Assembly: GCA_030586765.1 (NCBI GenBank)
Contig: JAUQZZ010000004.1
Location: forward strand, 1-30,580
Length of the DNA: 30,580 bases
Direction: 5' to 3'
From: Candidatus Brocadiales bacterium
Lineage (GTDB): Bacteria > Planctomycetota > Brocadiia > Brocadiales > Bathyanammoxibiaceae
Part shown: one piece after another, positions 17,535 to 26,571 of the stretch
Numbering within the stretch: the first letter of the stretch is position 1
Layout of the letters: every line of letters begins with the position of its first letter
Notes under the pieces: generated by a model
Told to the model about the DNA's origin: nothing
The model's database searches: none
The model's input: only the letters and a program-made list of their open reading frames with translations
Translations under genes and position numbers: made by a program

Positions 17535-18560
17535 TTAGTCAAATTTCTGGATTTGTTGTCCTTCTCGCTTGGCGTCCTCGGCCCGCGTGAAACTTACGAA
17601 GATATCTTCAAGGGTTGGGAAGACTGAAGTGACGGAACGTACTACAACGTTGTCTCTTTCTAGTTTATCTTTGATGGAGCTCATTAAATATGCCCTTTTT
17701 GCTGCCACAGCAAAATCGTGACCATGGTCCTGATAAATCCACTGTACGGTGTGGGAATTCATTTTTACATGAAGCGCCTCCCCGAAGATTGTAACTTCCT
17801 CCAGTTCAGGAAGCCCCCTGAGGGACATCATCCCTTTAACCAGGGGAGTACACATTACCTCTATTCTATGGCCGGTCTTGGCGATTTCCTCTTGTTTCAT
17901 CTGCTCCGGCCTGCCAGAAAGGAGTAACTTTCCATAGTAGACGTAGGCCACCTTGACACACCTTTCGGCTTCGTCCATGTAATGTGTGGTAATAAAGAGA
18001 CATACCCCTTCGCCAGCTAGTTTGAAGAGCAGGTCCCACAGTATCCTTCTCGCAACAGGGTCCATACCTGCTGTGGGTTCGTCTAAGAAGAGTATCTTGG
18101 GCCGATGGACTAGGGCGCAGGCCAATGCCAGCCTCTGCTTAAGCCCCCCAGAGAGGTTCCCTGCCAATTGTTTTACCCGGCGGCTTAGACCCACCAGTTC
18201 GAGAACATCTTTTTTTCTTTCTCTGGCACCTTTACCTACCACGCCGTATAGGGATGAGTAGAAATCGAGATTCTCCTGTATGGTTAGGTCCGTATACAGG
18301 CTGAACTTTTGCGACATATAACCGATGTTGCATTTTATCTTTTCAGGCTCCTTCATCACGTCAAAACCGCCTACCATTCCATTGCCAGAGGTTGGTTCCA
18401 GTATTCCACACAACATCCTTATGGCAGTGGTCTTTCCCGAGCCATTGGGCCCCAAGAAGCCGAAGACCTCCCCTTTGTTAATAGTGAGATTAAGGCTGTC
18501 CACAGCCAGAAGTTTCCCGAACTTCTTCGTCAAATTTTCTACTTCAATGGCTACTTCCAT
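17535..18560 (-). CDS. ABC transporter ATP-binding protein (ABC-2 exporter)
   Basis: This is the ATPase that drives the adjacent permease. I chose the ATG at 18560 (341 residues), preceded by GAGGT at about 7 nt spacing. The frame is open further up to a GTG. Walker A is GPNGSGKTT (residues 37-45), the signature is LSGGLKQR (near 138), and Walker B is ILFLDEPTAGMDP, followed by the switch His in FITTHYMDEAERC. About 110 residues follow the nucleotide-binding domain and end in FPTLEDIFVSFT, the usual C-terminal region of drug- and lipid-type ABC-2 ATPases. The single nucleotide-binding domain implies a homodimer. Confidence 0.94.
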   Translation of the reverse strand: MEVAIEVENLTKKFGKLLAVDSLNLTINKGEVFGFLGPNGSGKTTAIRMLCGILEPTSGNGMVGGFDVMKEPEKIKCNIGYMSQKFSLYTDLTIQENLDFYSSLYGVVGKGARERKKDVLELVGLSRRVKQLAGNLSGGLKQRLALACALVHRPKILFLDEPTAGMDPVARRILWDLLFKLAGEGVCLFITTHYMDEAERCVKVAYVYYGKLLLSGRPEQMKQEEIAKTGHRIEVMCTPLVKGMMSLRGLPELEEVTIFGEALHVKMNSHTVQWIYQDHGHDFAVAAKRAYLMSSIKDKLERDNVVVRSVTSVFPTLEDIFVSFTRAEDAKREGQQIQKFD

Positions 18561-18598
18561 ATTTAATACCTCATTCCCTCTACTACGCCCACACCACA

Positions 18599-19249
18599 CT
18601 AAGAACCAGCAGACAGGGCCTGGGTGCAGGACTCATATTGAGATGCCGCAAATCTCAAGAACTGGGTTTTGTCTTCTATTACCAGGTCAGGTCCTTTTTG
18701 GAAGAGCAAGTTTCTTTCAAGGAGATTTCGTATCAAATTCTCTACCTCCTTCTGTCCCATGCCCACAGCTTCACAGAGCTGGACAAAGGACAGCTTGAAA
18801 GGCCGTGTCTCAGTAAAGAAGTGTTGTGCGGCAGATTTCAGCAAAAAGAGGTTTATAATCAAACCCCTAACAACTTTGTTAAGTTCGAAGAGGCGTTCAT
18901 TTGTATGCCGTAATCTGGTGTTGATTACCGATAAAAGCATTTGCACGGCCTCTATGTTGTCCTGAACCATCGTAGTAAAAACCTTGCTATCTATGCGAAA
19001 GAGGGCGCAGTCCTCTACTACCTTGCTAGAGGCAGAACGGGGTACCTGCTCAAAGACGCCCATCTCACCAAAGATACTTCCTTCTGAGAGGACTCCTATG
19101 GATTCCTCAACGCCTTCCCTTTCTGCGATGATTTCCACCCTGCCGCTCATGATAATGTACATGGAATCCCCTGGGTCGCCTTGTCGGAAGACGTAATTCC
19201 CCTTTTCTACCTTCAGAAATAGCTCACTCGTGGGAGGTGCTTGCTCCAT
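18599..19249 (-). CDS. Crp/Fnr-type cyclic-nucleotide-binding-domain regulator
   Basis: This is a probable transcription factor of 216 residues. The N-terminal cyclic-nucleotide-binding beta-roll spans about residues 10-110 (GNYVFRQGDPGDSMYIIMSGRVEI) and keeps the phosphate-cassette pattern GE(61-62) followed by RSA(71-73), so a nucleotide effector is possible. A dimerisation-type helix follows (residues 115-140). The C-terminal half has a divergent helix-turn-helix-like stretch (FVQLCEAVGMGQKEVENLIRNLLERNLL). No cysteine cluster suggests an Fnr-type iron-sulfur cluster. It is the first gene of the export operon, 38 bp before the ATPase start. Control of that operon and of itself is inferred. 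The DNA-binding half is weak enough that a non-DNA-binding sensor role cannot be excluded. Confidence 0.8.
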   Translation of the reverse strand: MEQAPPTSELFLKVEKGNYVFRQGDPGDSMYIIMSGRVEIIAEREGVEESIGVLSEGSIFGEMGVFEQVPRSASSKVVEDCALFRIDSKVFTTMVQDNIEAVQMLLSVINTRLRHTNERLFELNKVVRGLIINLFLLKSAAQHFFTETRPFKLSFVQLCEAVGMGQKEVENLIRNLLERNLLFQKGPDLVIEDKTQFLRFAASQYESCTQALSAGS

Positions 19250-19279
19250 TTGCCTCGCCTTAATTCAAAAAACTAGGAG

Positions 19280-19297
19280 TGTAACACTGTAAGTACA
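19280..19297 (-). promoter_or_regulatory. Possible operator, TGTA-N10-TACA
   Basis: An inverted repeat with 4-bp arms and Crp-site-like 18-bp geometry lies in the leader of the regulator gene, downstream of the predicted transcription start. It could bind the regulator, but short arms like these occur often by chance. Confidence 0.2.
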
Positions 19298-19320
19298 TAA
19301 CAATGTTAAGCTTTATAGGG

Positions 19321-19338
19321 CCCAAAACCCTCTTTGGG
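19321..19338 (-). other. Small hairpin in the leader of the export operon
   Basis: CCCAAA (19321-19326) and TTTGGG (19333-19338) form a 6-bp stem with a 6-nt loop. No T-run follows on the - strand, so it is not a classic terminator. It would sit in the 5' leader of the regulator transcript. Confidence 0.3.
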
Positions 19339-19373
19339 TAGGTTTGTATGGCTATAAGCAAAGTTTGGGTATT

Positions 19374-19401
19374 AATATAGTCTTGATAGCTGGGAAGTCA
19401 A
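19374..19401 (-). promoter_or_regulatory. Sigma70-like promoter of the export operon
   Basis: On the - strand, TTGACT (19396-19401) and TATATT (19374-19379) each match five of six consensus bases with a 16-bp spacer. Transcription would start near 19367, giving a leader of about 118 nt before the regulator gene. The site lies just past the stop of the large mechanosensitive channel gene, so the export operon is probably transcribed on its own. Confidence 0.55.
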
Positions 19402-19447
19402 GTGTTTTAAGGGGCCGTTGCCGAAGGCGACTTCTTAGTGGCCTAGC

Positions 19448-22400
19448 TCACTGGTCTCCTTTCTTTTTCGATTCCTCAGGAGGCAAGGCTTTTTCTATCT
19501 CACCTCTTTTCTCCTGGGGCAGCTCCTTGGTAATTACGGAGCGTATGTGCAGGTCTTGCTGGGGGAATGGTATGGTAATATTGTTTTCGCGGAAGGCCTT
19601 ATCTATAGCAAAATTCAGGTCACTCAGGGTGACCCACCTGGCGTAGGCATTGTCTACCCAATAAATAAGTTCGAAGATCAGGGCACTATCGCCAAATTTG
19701 TCAAAGCGTACCATAGGCTCAGGATATTTTCTTACCATGGGATGTCTTTGGGCCACATCCAGGAGGCATTTCTTTACCAACTCCAGGTCCGAACCATAGG
19801 CCACACCCACATTAATATGGACCCTTATTCTATCTGTGGGTTGACTCCAGTTTACAATCTGGCTTTCCATAAGCCTGGCATTGGGCACTACTACAGCAAT
19901 ATTGTCGGGTGTAATAATGGTAGTACTCCTGGGACCTATTCTTTCTACAGTTCCTCCAAGATTATCGGCGAGCATGATAACATCCCCTACCCTTACTGGT
20001 CTTTCAAAGAGTAGAATAAGCCCACTGACAAAGTTATTTATAATGTTCTGTAGACCAAAACCAATACCGATGCCAAGGGCGCCTGCGAAGAAGGCCAGGC
20101 TCCTAAGAGGTACCCCTGCCACGCTTAGGGCGAAGAGGACTGTGATAGCAACAATCATATATGTAAAGACAGAGGAGATAGTATGCTCTATCCCCTTCTC
20201 TAATCGTACCCTGGATAGGACACGGTTCTGGAGGAACCTCTTCAAGGCCGCTGCAATTAAGAAAGATAGGGCTATTATAGCCAGACCTATGAGTATCTTA
20301 AAAGGCGTCGTATAGCTACCATCACCCAACCCCAGTTTATATCCCAATACACCAACCGCCACGTGGAGGAAACCCCCAACACCAGAAACCGCTGCCTGAA
20401 TGGGGCCTGGTGCGGCAGGCGTGCTACCGAAGTCTATAAAGGTAGCCACCCACAAACTCAGCACCAGGATAATGCAGACTATTACTGAGGCGAAGTCGAT
20501 TACCTTCCTGGTAACCTTAAAGTCTGCCTCTACTTCCCCTTTAGCAATCCTCTTTCTTTTAATCCTGTCTAATATCAGGGAGGCAATGAGCCCCCTAGTT
20601 ATGGCTACACTGATGAGTCCTATAATACAGCTTATAGCGGTTCCTATCAGGGAGTAGGTCATAGCTGGTAATCCCAGGACGGTAAGCACCAGCAACAAGA
20701 CGAGAAAGGCTATAGATAGGGGATGTACGGTGTGGATGCACCCTCTGATGAACTTCCGCAGGGCTGATTCCGGGGAGTGCAATAGTTTCAAAAATAGAGG
20801 CTTGGGGCTAATTACCCAGATAAAAAGGGCAATAGTCACACCCGTGTATATCCTCCAGCGGATATCTACAAATATATTCTCTGGTAGGAAGGAATTTAAG
20901 GTCATAATAAGGGTTATAAAGATGGCGGAATAAAGAAGTATCACATGGAGGGATAAATATCCATGCCGTGCCAGGGGTTCTGGGAGGGGCAGGAGGGGTG
21001 GTCTCCCCTTAGCAGGAGATAGAGAGGCCCTAAGGAATCCCTGTAATACCTGGTAGACGGAAAATACTACTAACCCATATTGAAGAGAGTGTATTAAAGG
21101 GCCCTTGATTTGGAAAAGGGCCACAATACCAAAGGATAGGCCCATTATGAGCCAAAGGGTAGCACCAGCTCGCAATATACGGAAGAGGGCAGGTAATAAG
21201 GTGGCCTTTACGTATCCCTTAGAAGGTGTTTCATGTAGTTTTTTCAGGTTCAATCCGCACCACTTCTGGCTGTAGTAGGCCCCAAAGAAGACCGCCGCGG
21301 AAAGGGCCAGGGAACCTAATAAGGCCAGGGTAAAGTGTATCTTTCTCTCTGCAGGTGCTAAGCGGACTGCGGCCAGCTCATGGGGCTTTTCCTTTAAGGA
21401 GTCCTTAAGCCTTGTCCAGGAAAGCCCCCACCCCCGCCTGGCCCATATATTTGCTGCCCTTATCCCTGAGAGCTCTCCCTTTGCCTTTTCAAGGAGTCCC
21501 ATGGCCTCCCGAATAATAGCCCTTCTTTCTTCTATCCTACCCATCTTAGCGCCTAGGATATTGCTTTCTTCTTCAAGATATTTCATCCTTTCTCGGGCAC
21601 GAAGCTTCAATTTTTCTGCCAAGCCCTTATCCTCAAAGGCCTCTGCCTCCTTCTCTATCTTTGACTTCTCACCGGGGGGAGCTGTTACCTCTGAGCGGGC
21701 CTTTTCCTGGTCTTCCTCCACAAGGACCTTTTCCTTTTCTGTAGCTTGAGCCAGGCTTTCTACCACTAAGAGTTTTCCTTGCCATTTCTTTATCTCCCTA
21801 TCCAAGATACCCATCTCCTCACGAATCTCGCTGGGTGTGTTTTCTCCCCCCATGATGGTGTGCACGTCCCTTGCCAGCTTCTTATATTCTGTGTTATCTT
21901 CAAACCTCTTTGTGCCCTCTGTAATCAGTTCGTCTTTCTTCCTGGCTACCTCTCCCTGGAGGGTATAAAGTAGTGTCTCCAATTCCAGGACCCTTCTCTG
22001 CTCAGGAGAGACAGCCGCCAACTGTTGCTGGGCCACCTCCTCGGCCTTCCTTAAGGCCTCCTCTTTTTGCCTTTGTGCCACAGCTTTTTCCTCTTCTGCC
22101 GTTCTTTTTTTCTCCTCCTCCGCCTTTCCGGCCACTTCGGCCTCTAGTTCTTTCTTGCGAAATTCTTCGGCCTTCAGCCTCTCCTCTAATAACGCTGCCC
22201 TTTCGCTGAGGAGGGCCACCTGGAGCCTTGCGTTGGAAGAGTCTACCTCCAGAGTCTTGAGCTGGTCTTTAGCCACCACTAACCTCTCCTCTCCTACTGC
22301 CTGGCTATCCTCCAGATTGGCTAGTTGCGTGGTCAGAATGAACTTTCTTTTTTTGATAAAATTCTGGGTCTTTTCATCCTGGCGAAACGGAAGTCCTTCT

Positions 22401-23056
22401 AATGCCTTTATGTCACTACTAATCCTTGCCTTTTTGCCTTCGTACCTTTGCCTTACAGTCTCCAGTTCCTTCTTAAGAAGATCTGCCTCCGATTTCTTTT
22501 CCATTATCCGTGCTTGGGCAGTCTCCTCCCGGGCCTTGGCCACTTCTACCTCCTTTTTGGTCGTATCCGTCTTCTCCAGGGGCATGGATGCTACTTCACT
22601 GGATAGCCCTTGCCTCCTCTCCATAAGGGATATGGTGTTCTCCTCGGCCTTCGGGAGTTCCTCTGCAGATTGTGTCCTGTCTCTAAGAGCACGAATCTTT
22701 TCTCTAAGGACGTTTGCCCTTTCCTGAATAACTTCTGCCCCCTGTTCAGCCACGGCTATATCTAACCCCGCAACACCATGAGCTGCCATGGACTCTATAA
22801 TACCCCTTTGCTCTTCCAGCCTCTTCTCCACCACGAGCAATTCTTCCTCTGTCTCCTGTATCCTCTTCCCGTAAGAGGTTACAAGCTCCTGTAGCTTGGG
22901 CCTGGATTCGAGTACCTGTGCCCTGGCCCCCTCTAATTCCTTTGATACTCCTGGCGGCTGGTCTTTTTTAGTGGGGGTGACTAGCCCTTCTGCCCAAAGG
23001 ACAGTCTGTCCATAGAGGACCGAAATTAGTAAAATAGGGATAATCAAATTCTTCAT
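19448..23056 (-). CDS. Large MscS-family mechanosensitive channel (MscK-like)
   Basis: This is an inner-membrane tension-gated channel of 1202 residues, the MscK/MscM size class. I chose the ATG at 23056 (MKNLIIPILLISVLYG), which gives a clean signal peptide. A TTG five codons earlier has no better site. Residues about 35-540 are long Glu/Lys/Arg-rich coiled coil, presumably periplasmic. Residues about 570-920 hold roughly eight hydrophobic helices. The C-terminal MscS core (about 925-1185) has the Gly/Ala-rich pore helix ALGIGIGFGLQNIINNFVSG, then RPVRVGDVIML and the vestibule domain. It is the last gene of the argD-argF-rph-rdgB run, beginning 25 bp past rdgB. Confidence 0.93.
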   Translation of the reverse strand: MKNLIIPILLISVLYGQTVLWAEGLVTPTKKDQPPGVSKELEGARAQVLESRPKLQELVTSYGKRIQETEEELLVVEKRLEEQRGIIESMAAHGVAGLDIAVAEQGAEVIQERANVLREKIRALRDRTQSAEELPKAEENTISLMERRQGLSSEVASMPLEKTDTTKKEVEVAKAREETAQARIMEKKSEADLLKKELETVRQRYEGKKARISSDIKALEGLPFRQDEKTQNFIKKRKFILTTQLANLEDSQAVGEERLVVAKDQLKTLEVDSSNARLQVALLSERAALLEERLKAEEFRKKELEAEVAGKAEEEKKRTAEEEKAVAQRQKEEALRKAEEVAQQQLAAVSPEQRRVLELETLLYTLQGEVARKKDELITEGTKRFEDNTEYKKLARDVHTIMGGENTPSEIREEMGILDREIKKWQGKLLVVESLAQATEKEKVLVEEDQEKARSEVTAPPGEKSKIEKEAEAFEDKGLAEKLKLRARERMKYLEEESNILGAKMGRIEERRAIIREAMGLLEKAKGELSGIRAANIWARRGWGLSWTRLKDSLKEKPHELAAVRLAPAERKIHFTLALLGSLALSAAVFFGAYYSQKWCGLNLKKLHETPSKGYVKATLLPALFRILRAGATLWLIMGLSFGIVALFQIKGPLIHSLQYGLVVFSVYQVLQGFLRASLSPAKGRPPLLPLPEPLARHGYLSLHVILLYSAIFITLIMTLNSFLPENIFVDIRWRIYTGVTIALFIWVISPKPLFLKLLHSPESALRKFIRGCIHTVHPLSIAFLVLLLVLTVLGLPAMTYSLIGTAISCIIGLISVAITRGLIASLILDRIKRKRIAKGEVEADFKVTRKVIDFASVIVCIILVLSLWVATFIDFGSTPAAPGPIQAAVSGVGGFLHVAVGVLGYKLGLGDGSYTTPFKILIGLAIIALSFLIAAALKRFLQNRVLSRVRLEKGIEHTISSVFTYMIVAITVLFALSVAGVPLRSLAFFAGALGIGIGFGLQNIINNFVSGLILLFERPVRVGDVIMLADNLGGTVERIGPRSTTIITPDNIAVVVPNARLMESQIVNWSQPTDRIRVHINVGVAYGSDLELVKKCLLDVAQRHPMVRKYPEPMVRFDKFGDSALIFELIYWVDNAYARWVTLSDLNFAIDKAFRENNITIPFPQQDLHIRSVITKELPQEKRGEIEKALPPEESKKKGDQ

Positions 23057-23081
23057 TGTGATAAAGGACAAAGGAGGGGAA

Positions 23082-23711
23082 TCAGAACAATTCCAGCAAT
23101 TTTTCCTTAAAGCGTTTTAGGGCCTGGGTCCTGTGACTTAACCGATTCTTTATCTCCGGGCCCAGCTCAGCGAAGGTCTTTTTGTATTCTGGTAGATAAA
23201 AGACGGGGTCGTAACCGAAGCCATGTCTTCCCCTGGGCTCTTGGGCTATAAGGCCTTTACAACTTCCTTCTACCACAAAAATCAACCCCTCTGGCCTGGC
23301 CAGGGCAACAGCGCACCTGAAGGTGGCAGTACGCCTTGGGGTAGGGACGCCTTCCAGGGCCTTCAGCAGCTTGCTGTTGTTTTCTTCATAGGTAGCCCCT
23401 TCCCCTGCGTAGCGGGCAGAAAAGACCCCAGGCTCTTTTCCCAGGGCGTCTACCTCAAGCCCTGAATCCTCTGCCATTACCCAGAGGCCACTAAGTCTGG
23501 CCAGGGTGGTGGCCTTTTTTATGGCGTTCTCTTGGAAGGAGTGACCGTCCTCCAGGACCTCCGGGAGGGAGGGAAATCTTTCCAAGCCGAGGAACTCCAC
23601 AGGTAACTCCCGAAGTATCTCTAGTATCTCTTCCCTTTTCTTTATATTCCTGGTACCTATAAGAATCTGCCGTACTGGAGAACTAACCCTTGCATCAGCC
23701 TTTCTAATCAT
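23082..23711 (-). CDS. rdgB: XTP/dITP diphosphatase (RdgB/HAM1 family)
   Basis: This house-cleaning enzyme hydrolyses dITP, XTP and related non-standard purine triphosphates to monophosphates. It has 209 residues, slightly above the usual 195-200. The fold's start motif ILIGTRNIKKREEI lies near residue 16, followed by AEDSGLEVDALGKEPGVFSARYAG (the catalytic Asp and Ser region), and GRHGFGYDPVFY plus KNRLSHRTQALKRF near the end. The ATG overlaps the rph stop by 4 bp (ATGA), and rph-rdgB is a common bacterial pairing. Confidence 0.96.
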   Translation of the reverse strand: MIRKADARVSSPVRQILIGTRNIKKREEILEILRELPVEFLGLERFPSLPEVLEDGHSFQENAIKKATTLARLSGLWVMAEDSGLEVDALGKEPGVFSARYAGEGATYEENNSKLLKALEGVPTPRRTATFRCAVALARPEGLIFVVEGSCKGLIAQEPRGRHGFGYDPVFYLPEYKKTFAELGPEIKNRLSHRTQALKRFKEKLLELF

Positions 23712-24442
23712 GCCCCCTTTATCTCCACCAGGCCCAGGGCATTCCTCTGAAGGCGGGCTAACTCATCTGCGCCCTTCTTTGCCAGGGAGAGCATCTCAAG
23801 GAGCTGCTCGTGGCTAAAGGTATATTCCTCCCCGGTTCCCTGGACCTCTACATATTCCCCTGTGCCTGTGAGGACCACATTCATATCCACCTGGGCTTCG
23901 ATATCTTCTGCGTAGCAGAGGTCTAGCATTACCACTCCCTTGACAACGCCCACACTTACGGCGGCTACGGTATTTTTTATGGGGAGATTAATAATCAGGC
24001 CCTTTTCTTTCATCTTTGAGAGGGCATCTATCAAGGCTACATAGGCGCCGGTTATGGAAGCGGTGCGGGTACCACCGTCAGCCTGTAGTACATCACAATC
24101 TATCCATATGGTCCTCTCCCTCAGTTGTGTGAGGTCTACCACGGCCCGCATGCATCTGCCTATAAGGCGTTGTATCTCCTGGGTGCGGCCGTCTATCCTA
24201 CCCCTGCTGGACTCCCTTGGGGTTCGAGTATGGGTGGAACCAGGTAGTAGAGAATACTCGGCGGTGATCCAGCCTTGACCCATGCCTAAGAGATGTCGAG
24301 GTACACCCTCCTCGATGCTGGCAGTGCAGATTATTCTGGTATCCCCTGTCTCTATGAGGACGGAACCTGCAGCAAACTTGGTATAACCCCTGTGTATTGT
24401 TACAGGTCTAAGCTCGTCGGGTCTTCTGCCGTCTATTCGCAC
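23708..24442 (-). CDS. rph: Ribonuclease PH
   Basis: This phosphorolytic 3'-5' exoribonuclease trims tRNA 3' ends and forms a hexameric ring. It has 244 residues, normal length. Marks are GRRPDELRPVTI at the start, the SSRGRIDGRTQEIQRLIGR segment for phosphate and RNA binding, and IDCDVLQADGGTRTASITGAYVAL, which carries the active-site region. The start is GTG, one base after the argF stop. The 3' end overlaps rdgB by 4 bp. Confidence 0.97.
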   Translation of the reverse strand: MRIDGRRPDELRPVTIHRGYTKFAAGSVLIETGDTRIICTASIEEGVPRHLLGMGQGWITAEYSLLPGSTHTRTPRESSRGRIDGRTQEIQRLIGRCMRAVVDLTQLRERTIWIDCDVLQADGGTRTASITGAYVALIDALSKMKEKGLIINLPIKNTVAAVSVGVVKGVVMLDLCYAEDIEAQVDMNVVLTGTGEYVEVQGTGEEYTFSHEQLLEMLSLAKKGADELARLQRNALGLVEIKGA

Positions 24443-24443
24443 A

Positions 24444-25373
24444 TTATACTCCCTTAGGAGGGATAAGAAATTTCAGTATAGCTTTCTGGACATGGAGGCG
24501 GTTCTCTGCCTGGTCGTAAATGATAGAGTTGGGGCCGTCTAAGACCTCACTGGTTATTTCTTCCCCCCGATGGGCGGGTAGACAGTGCATCACCAGGACA
24601 CCTTTTTTAGCCATGGCTACTAGAGAACTATCTACCTGATAGCCCTGGAAGTCCTTTCGTCTCTTCTCCGCCTCGACCTCCTGGCCCATACTTATCCAGG
24701 TATCAGTATAGATGACATCTGCCCCCTTTACCACCTCCCTGGGGTTATCGCTCACAAGGAGGGTGTCCCCTTTTGCCATGGCCCTAACCTCTTTCTTAAA
24801 ATCCTTGCTGAACTGGTAGTTCTTTGGGGAGGCAATCTGGAAGATAACCCCTAGTTTTGCACAGAGGAGGGCCAGGGAGCGGGCTACATTATTGCCGTCT
24901 CCGACAAAGGATAGCTTTAACCCCTTTAGAGCCCCAAGTTTTTCCAAAACGGTGTATAGGTCTGTCAAGGCCTGGCAGGGGTGCAGATAGTCTGAGAGGG
25001 CATTAATGACAGGGATGGAGGAATTCTTTGCCATCTCCACCACCACCTCGTGGGCAAAGGTCCTCAAGGCTATAGCGTCTGCATATCGGGACAGGGTCAT
25101 GGCTACGTCTTTTACCGACTCCCTCCTGCCCAGGTTTATATCCTGGCGGGTGAGGTAAAGGGCGTACCCACCCAGTTGCCTCATGGCCACCTCAAAAGAT
25201 ACCCTGGTGCGAAGAGAACTTTTCTCAAAGATCATTACCAGGGTCTTTCCTTCTAGGGAGTTATCCCTAATGCCCCTGGCATAGCAGAACTTGAGTTCCC
25301 TGGTCATGGAAAAAATCTCTTCGATGTCTCCAGGGGAAAGGTCTGCCACGGAGGTCAAGTGTCTTAGCGTCAT
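24444..25373 (-). CDS. argF: Ornithine carbamoyltransferase
   Basis: This enzyme makes citrulline from ornithine and carbamoyl phosphate, the sixth step of arginine synthesis. It has 309 residues, the standard length. The carbamoyl-phosphate site SLRTRVSFE lies near residue 53, with HPCQALTDL near 131. The ornithine-side motifs DTWISMGQE and HCLPAHRGEEIT are both complete, with the catalytic Cys in HCLP. It starts 7 bp after argD and its stop is next to the rph start, so it is probably cotranscribed with both. Confidence 0.97.
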   Translation of the reverse strand: MTLRHLTSVADLSPGDIEEIFSMTRELKFCYARGIRDNSLEGKTLVMIFEKSSLRTRVSFEVAMRQLGGYALYLTRQDINLGRRESVKDVAMTLSRYADAIALRTFAHEVVVEMAKNSSIPVINALSDYLHPCQALTDLYTVLEKLGALKGLKLSFVGDGNNVARSLALLCAKLGVIFQIASPKNYQFSKDFKKEVRAMAKGDTLLVSDNPREVVKGADVIYTDTWISMGQEVEAEKRRKDFQGYQVDSSLVAMAKKGVLVMHCLPAHRGEEITSEVLDGPNSIIYDQAENRLHVQKAILKFLIPPKGV

Positions 25374-25380
25374 GCCTGGA

Positions 25381-26571
25381 TTATAATTCTCTAAGCACCT
25401 CTTCCAGGAGGGCTATACCTAGGTCTATATGCTTCTTTTTAACATTAAGGGGGGGCATAAACCTTATTACTCTCTCATGGGTACAGTTAAGGAGGAGGCA
25501 CCTCTCCATGCATCTCTGCACCAGCTTAGAGCCCTCCTGCTTTAGCTCTATGCCTATCATTAGTCCCAGGCCCCTGACCTCTTGTATTATGTGTGGAAAG
25601 GCCTTGGCCAAGGAATTAAGCCTCTCTAGGGAGTACTTTCCCATCTCAGTAGCGTTCTCTAGGAGTCTCTCTTTTTGGATGGCCTCAAAGACCGCTATAC
25701 TAGCTGCACAGGCCAGGGGATTACCTCCAAAGGTAGAGGCGTGACTGCCAGGGACAAGGCTCCTGGCTACGTCCCGCCTAGCTATCATAGCGCCAATGGC
25801 TACCCCACCACCGAGGGATTTGGCAAGGGTCATGATGTCTGGGCTTATCCCGTAGTGTTGGTAGGCAAAATATTTACCTGTGCGTCCCATACCGCTTTGA
25901 ACCTCATCTAAGATGAGGAGTATCCCAAACTCGTCGCAGAGGCCCCGCAGTCCCTTTAAGTAACTCTGGCTGGCTATATTTATGCCACCCTCTCCCTGGA
26001 TAGGCTCTACTAATATGGCACAGGTCTTATCGTCTATGGCCTTCCTGGTAGCCTCTAGGTCATTAAAGGGTACGTAGGTAAAGCCCTCCAGGAGGGGAGA
26101 AAAGCCCTTTTGATACCTGGGTTGGGCTGTGGCTGATACGGTTGCTATGGTCCTGCCGTGGAATGAGTTATACATGGTAATTATCTTAAATCTGCCCTGA
26201 GAGGAATAGTGTATCCTGGCGAGCTTTATAGCTGCCTCGTTGGCTTCTGCCCCACTATTACAAAAGAAGCACTGCCCTCCTGAGGAATTTTCGGAGATGA
26301 GCTTTGCTAGCATGCCCTGGGGCACGGTATAAAAGACATTAGGGGCGTGCTGAAGGAGCTTTGCCTGGCTCCTTATTGCATTAACCACCCTGGGATGGCA
26401 GTGACCCAGGCTGCTTACGGCCCACCCAGAGAAGAGGTCGAGATACCTATTCCCCTCGCTATCCCAGACATATACACCCTTACCCTGGGTAAGAACCACT
26501 GGGTTACGGGTATAGTTGGGGATAACGTATCTGTTAAAAGAATCTATGGTATTCTTCGTAATGGCTTTCAC
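25381..26571 (-). CDS. argD: Acetylornithine aminotransferase
   Basis: This class-III PLP-dependent aminotransferase forms N-acetylornithine from the semialdehyde and may also serve in lysine synthesis. It has 396 residues. The PLP-binding features are FCNSGAEANEAAIKLAR (about residues 100-116), the ILDEVQSGMGRTG segment with the cofactor Asp, and the Schiff-base Lys in TLAKSLGGG. The start is GTG, placed by homology of the N terminus and an AGGAT-type site just upstream. It is the first gene of its operon, about 34 nt after a predicted transcription start. Confidence 0.96.
   Translation of the reverse strand: MKAITKNTIDSFNRYVIPNYTRNPVVLTQGKGVYVWDSEGNRYLDLFSGWAVSSLGHCHPRVVNAIRSQAKLLQHAPNVFYTVPQGMLAKLISENSSGGQCFFCNSGAEANEAAIKLARIHYSSQGRFKIITMYNSFHGRTIATVSATAQPRYQKGFSPLLEGFTYVPFNDLEATRKAIDDKTCAILVEPIQGEGGINIASQSYLKGLRGLCDEFGILLILDEVQSGMGRTGKYFAYQHYGISPDIMTLAKSLGGGVAIGAMIARRDVARSLVPGSHASTFGGNPLACAASIAVFEAIQKERLLENATEMGKYSLERLNSLAKAFPHIIQEVRGLGLMIGIELKQEGSKLVQRCMERCLLLNCTHERVIRFMPPLNVKKKHIDLGIALLEEVLREL

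Noticed and set aside
19411..19431. Hairpin-like GTTGCC-GAA-GGCGAC after the channel gene, considered as a fourth repeat copy or a terminator
   Set aside because: The arms differ from the TCYGCC/GGCGGA core and lack the shared trailing bases, and no T-run follows on the - strand.
22155..22727. 190-codon open frame antisense to the coiled-coil part of the channel gene
   Set aside because: The Ser/Leu/Ala-rich product is what reverse reading of Glu/Lys-rich coiled-coil codons gives. No family marks.
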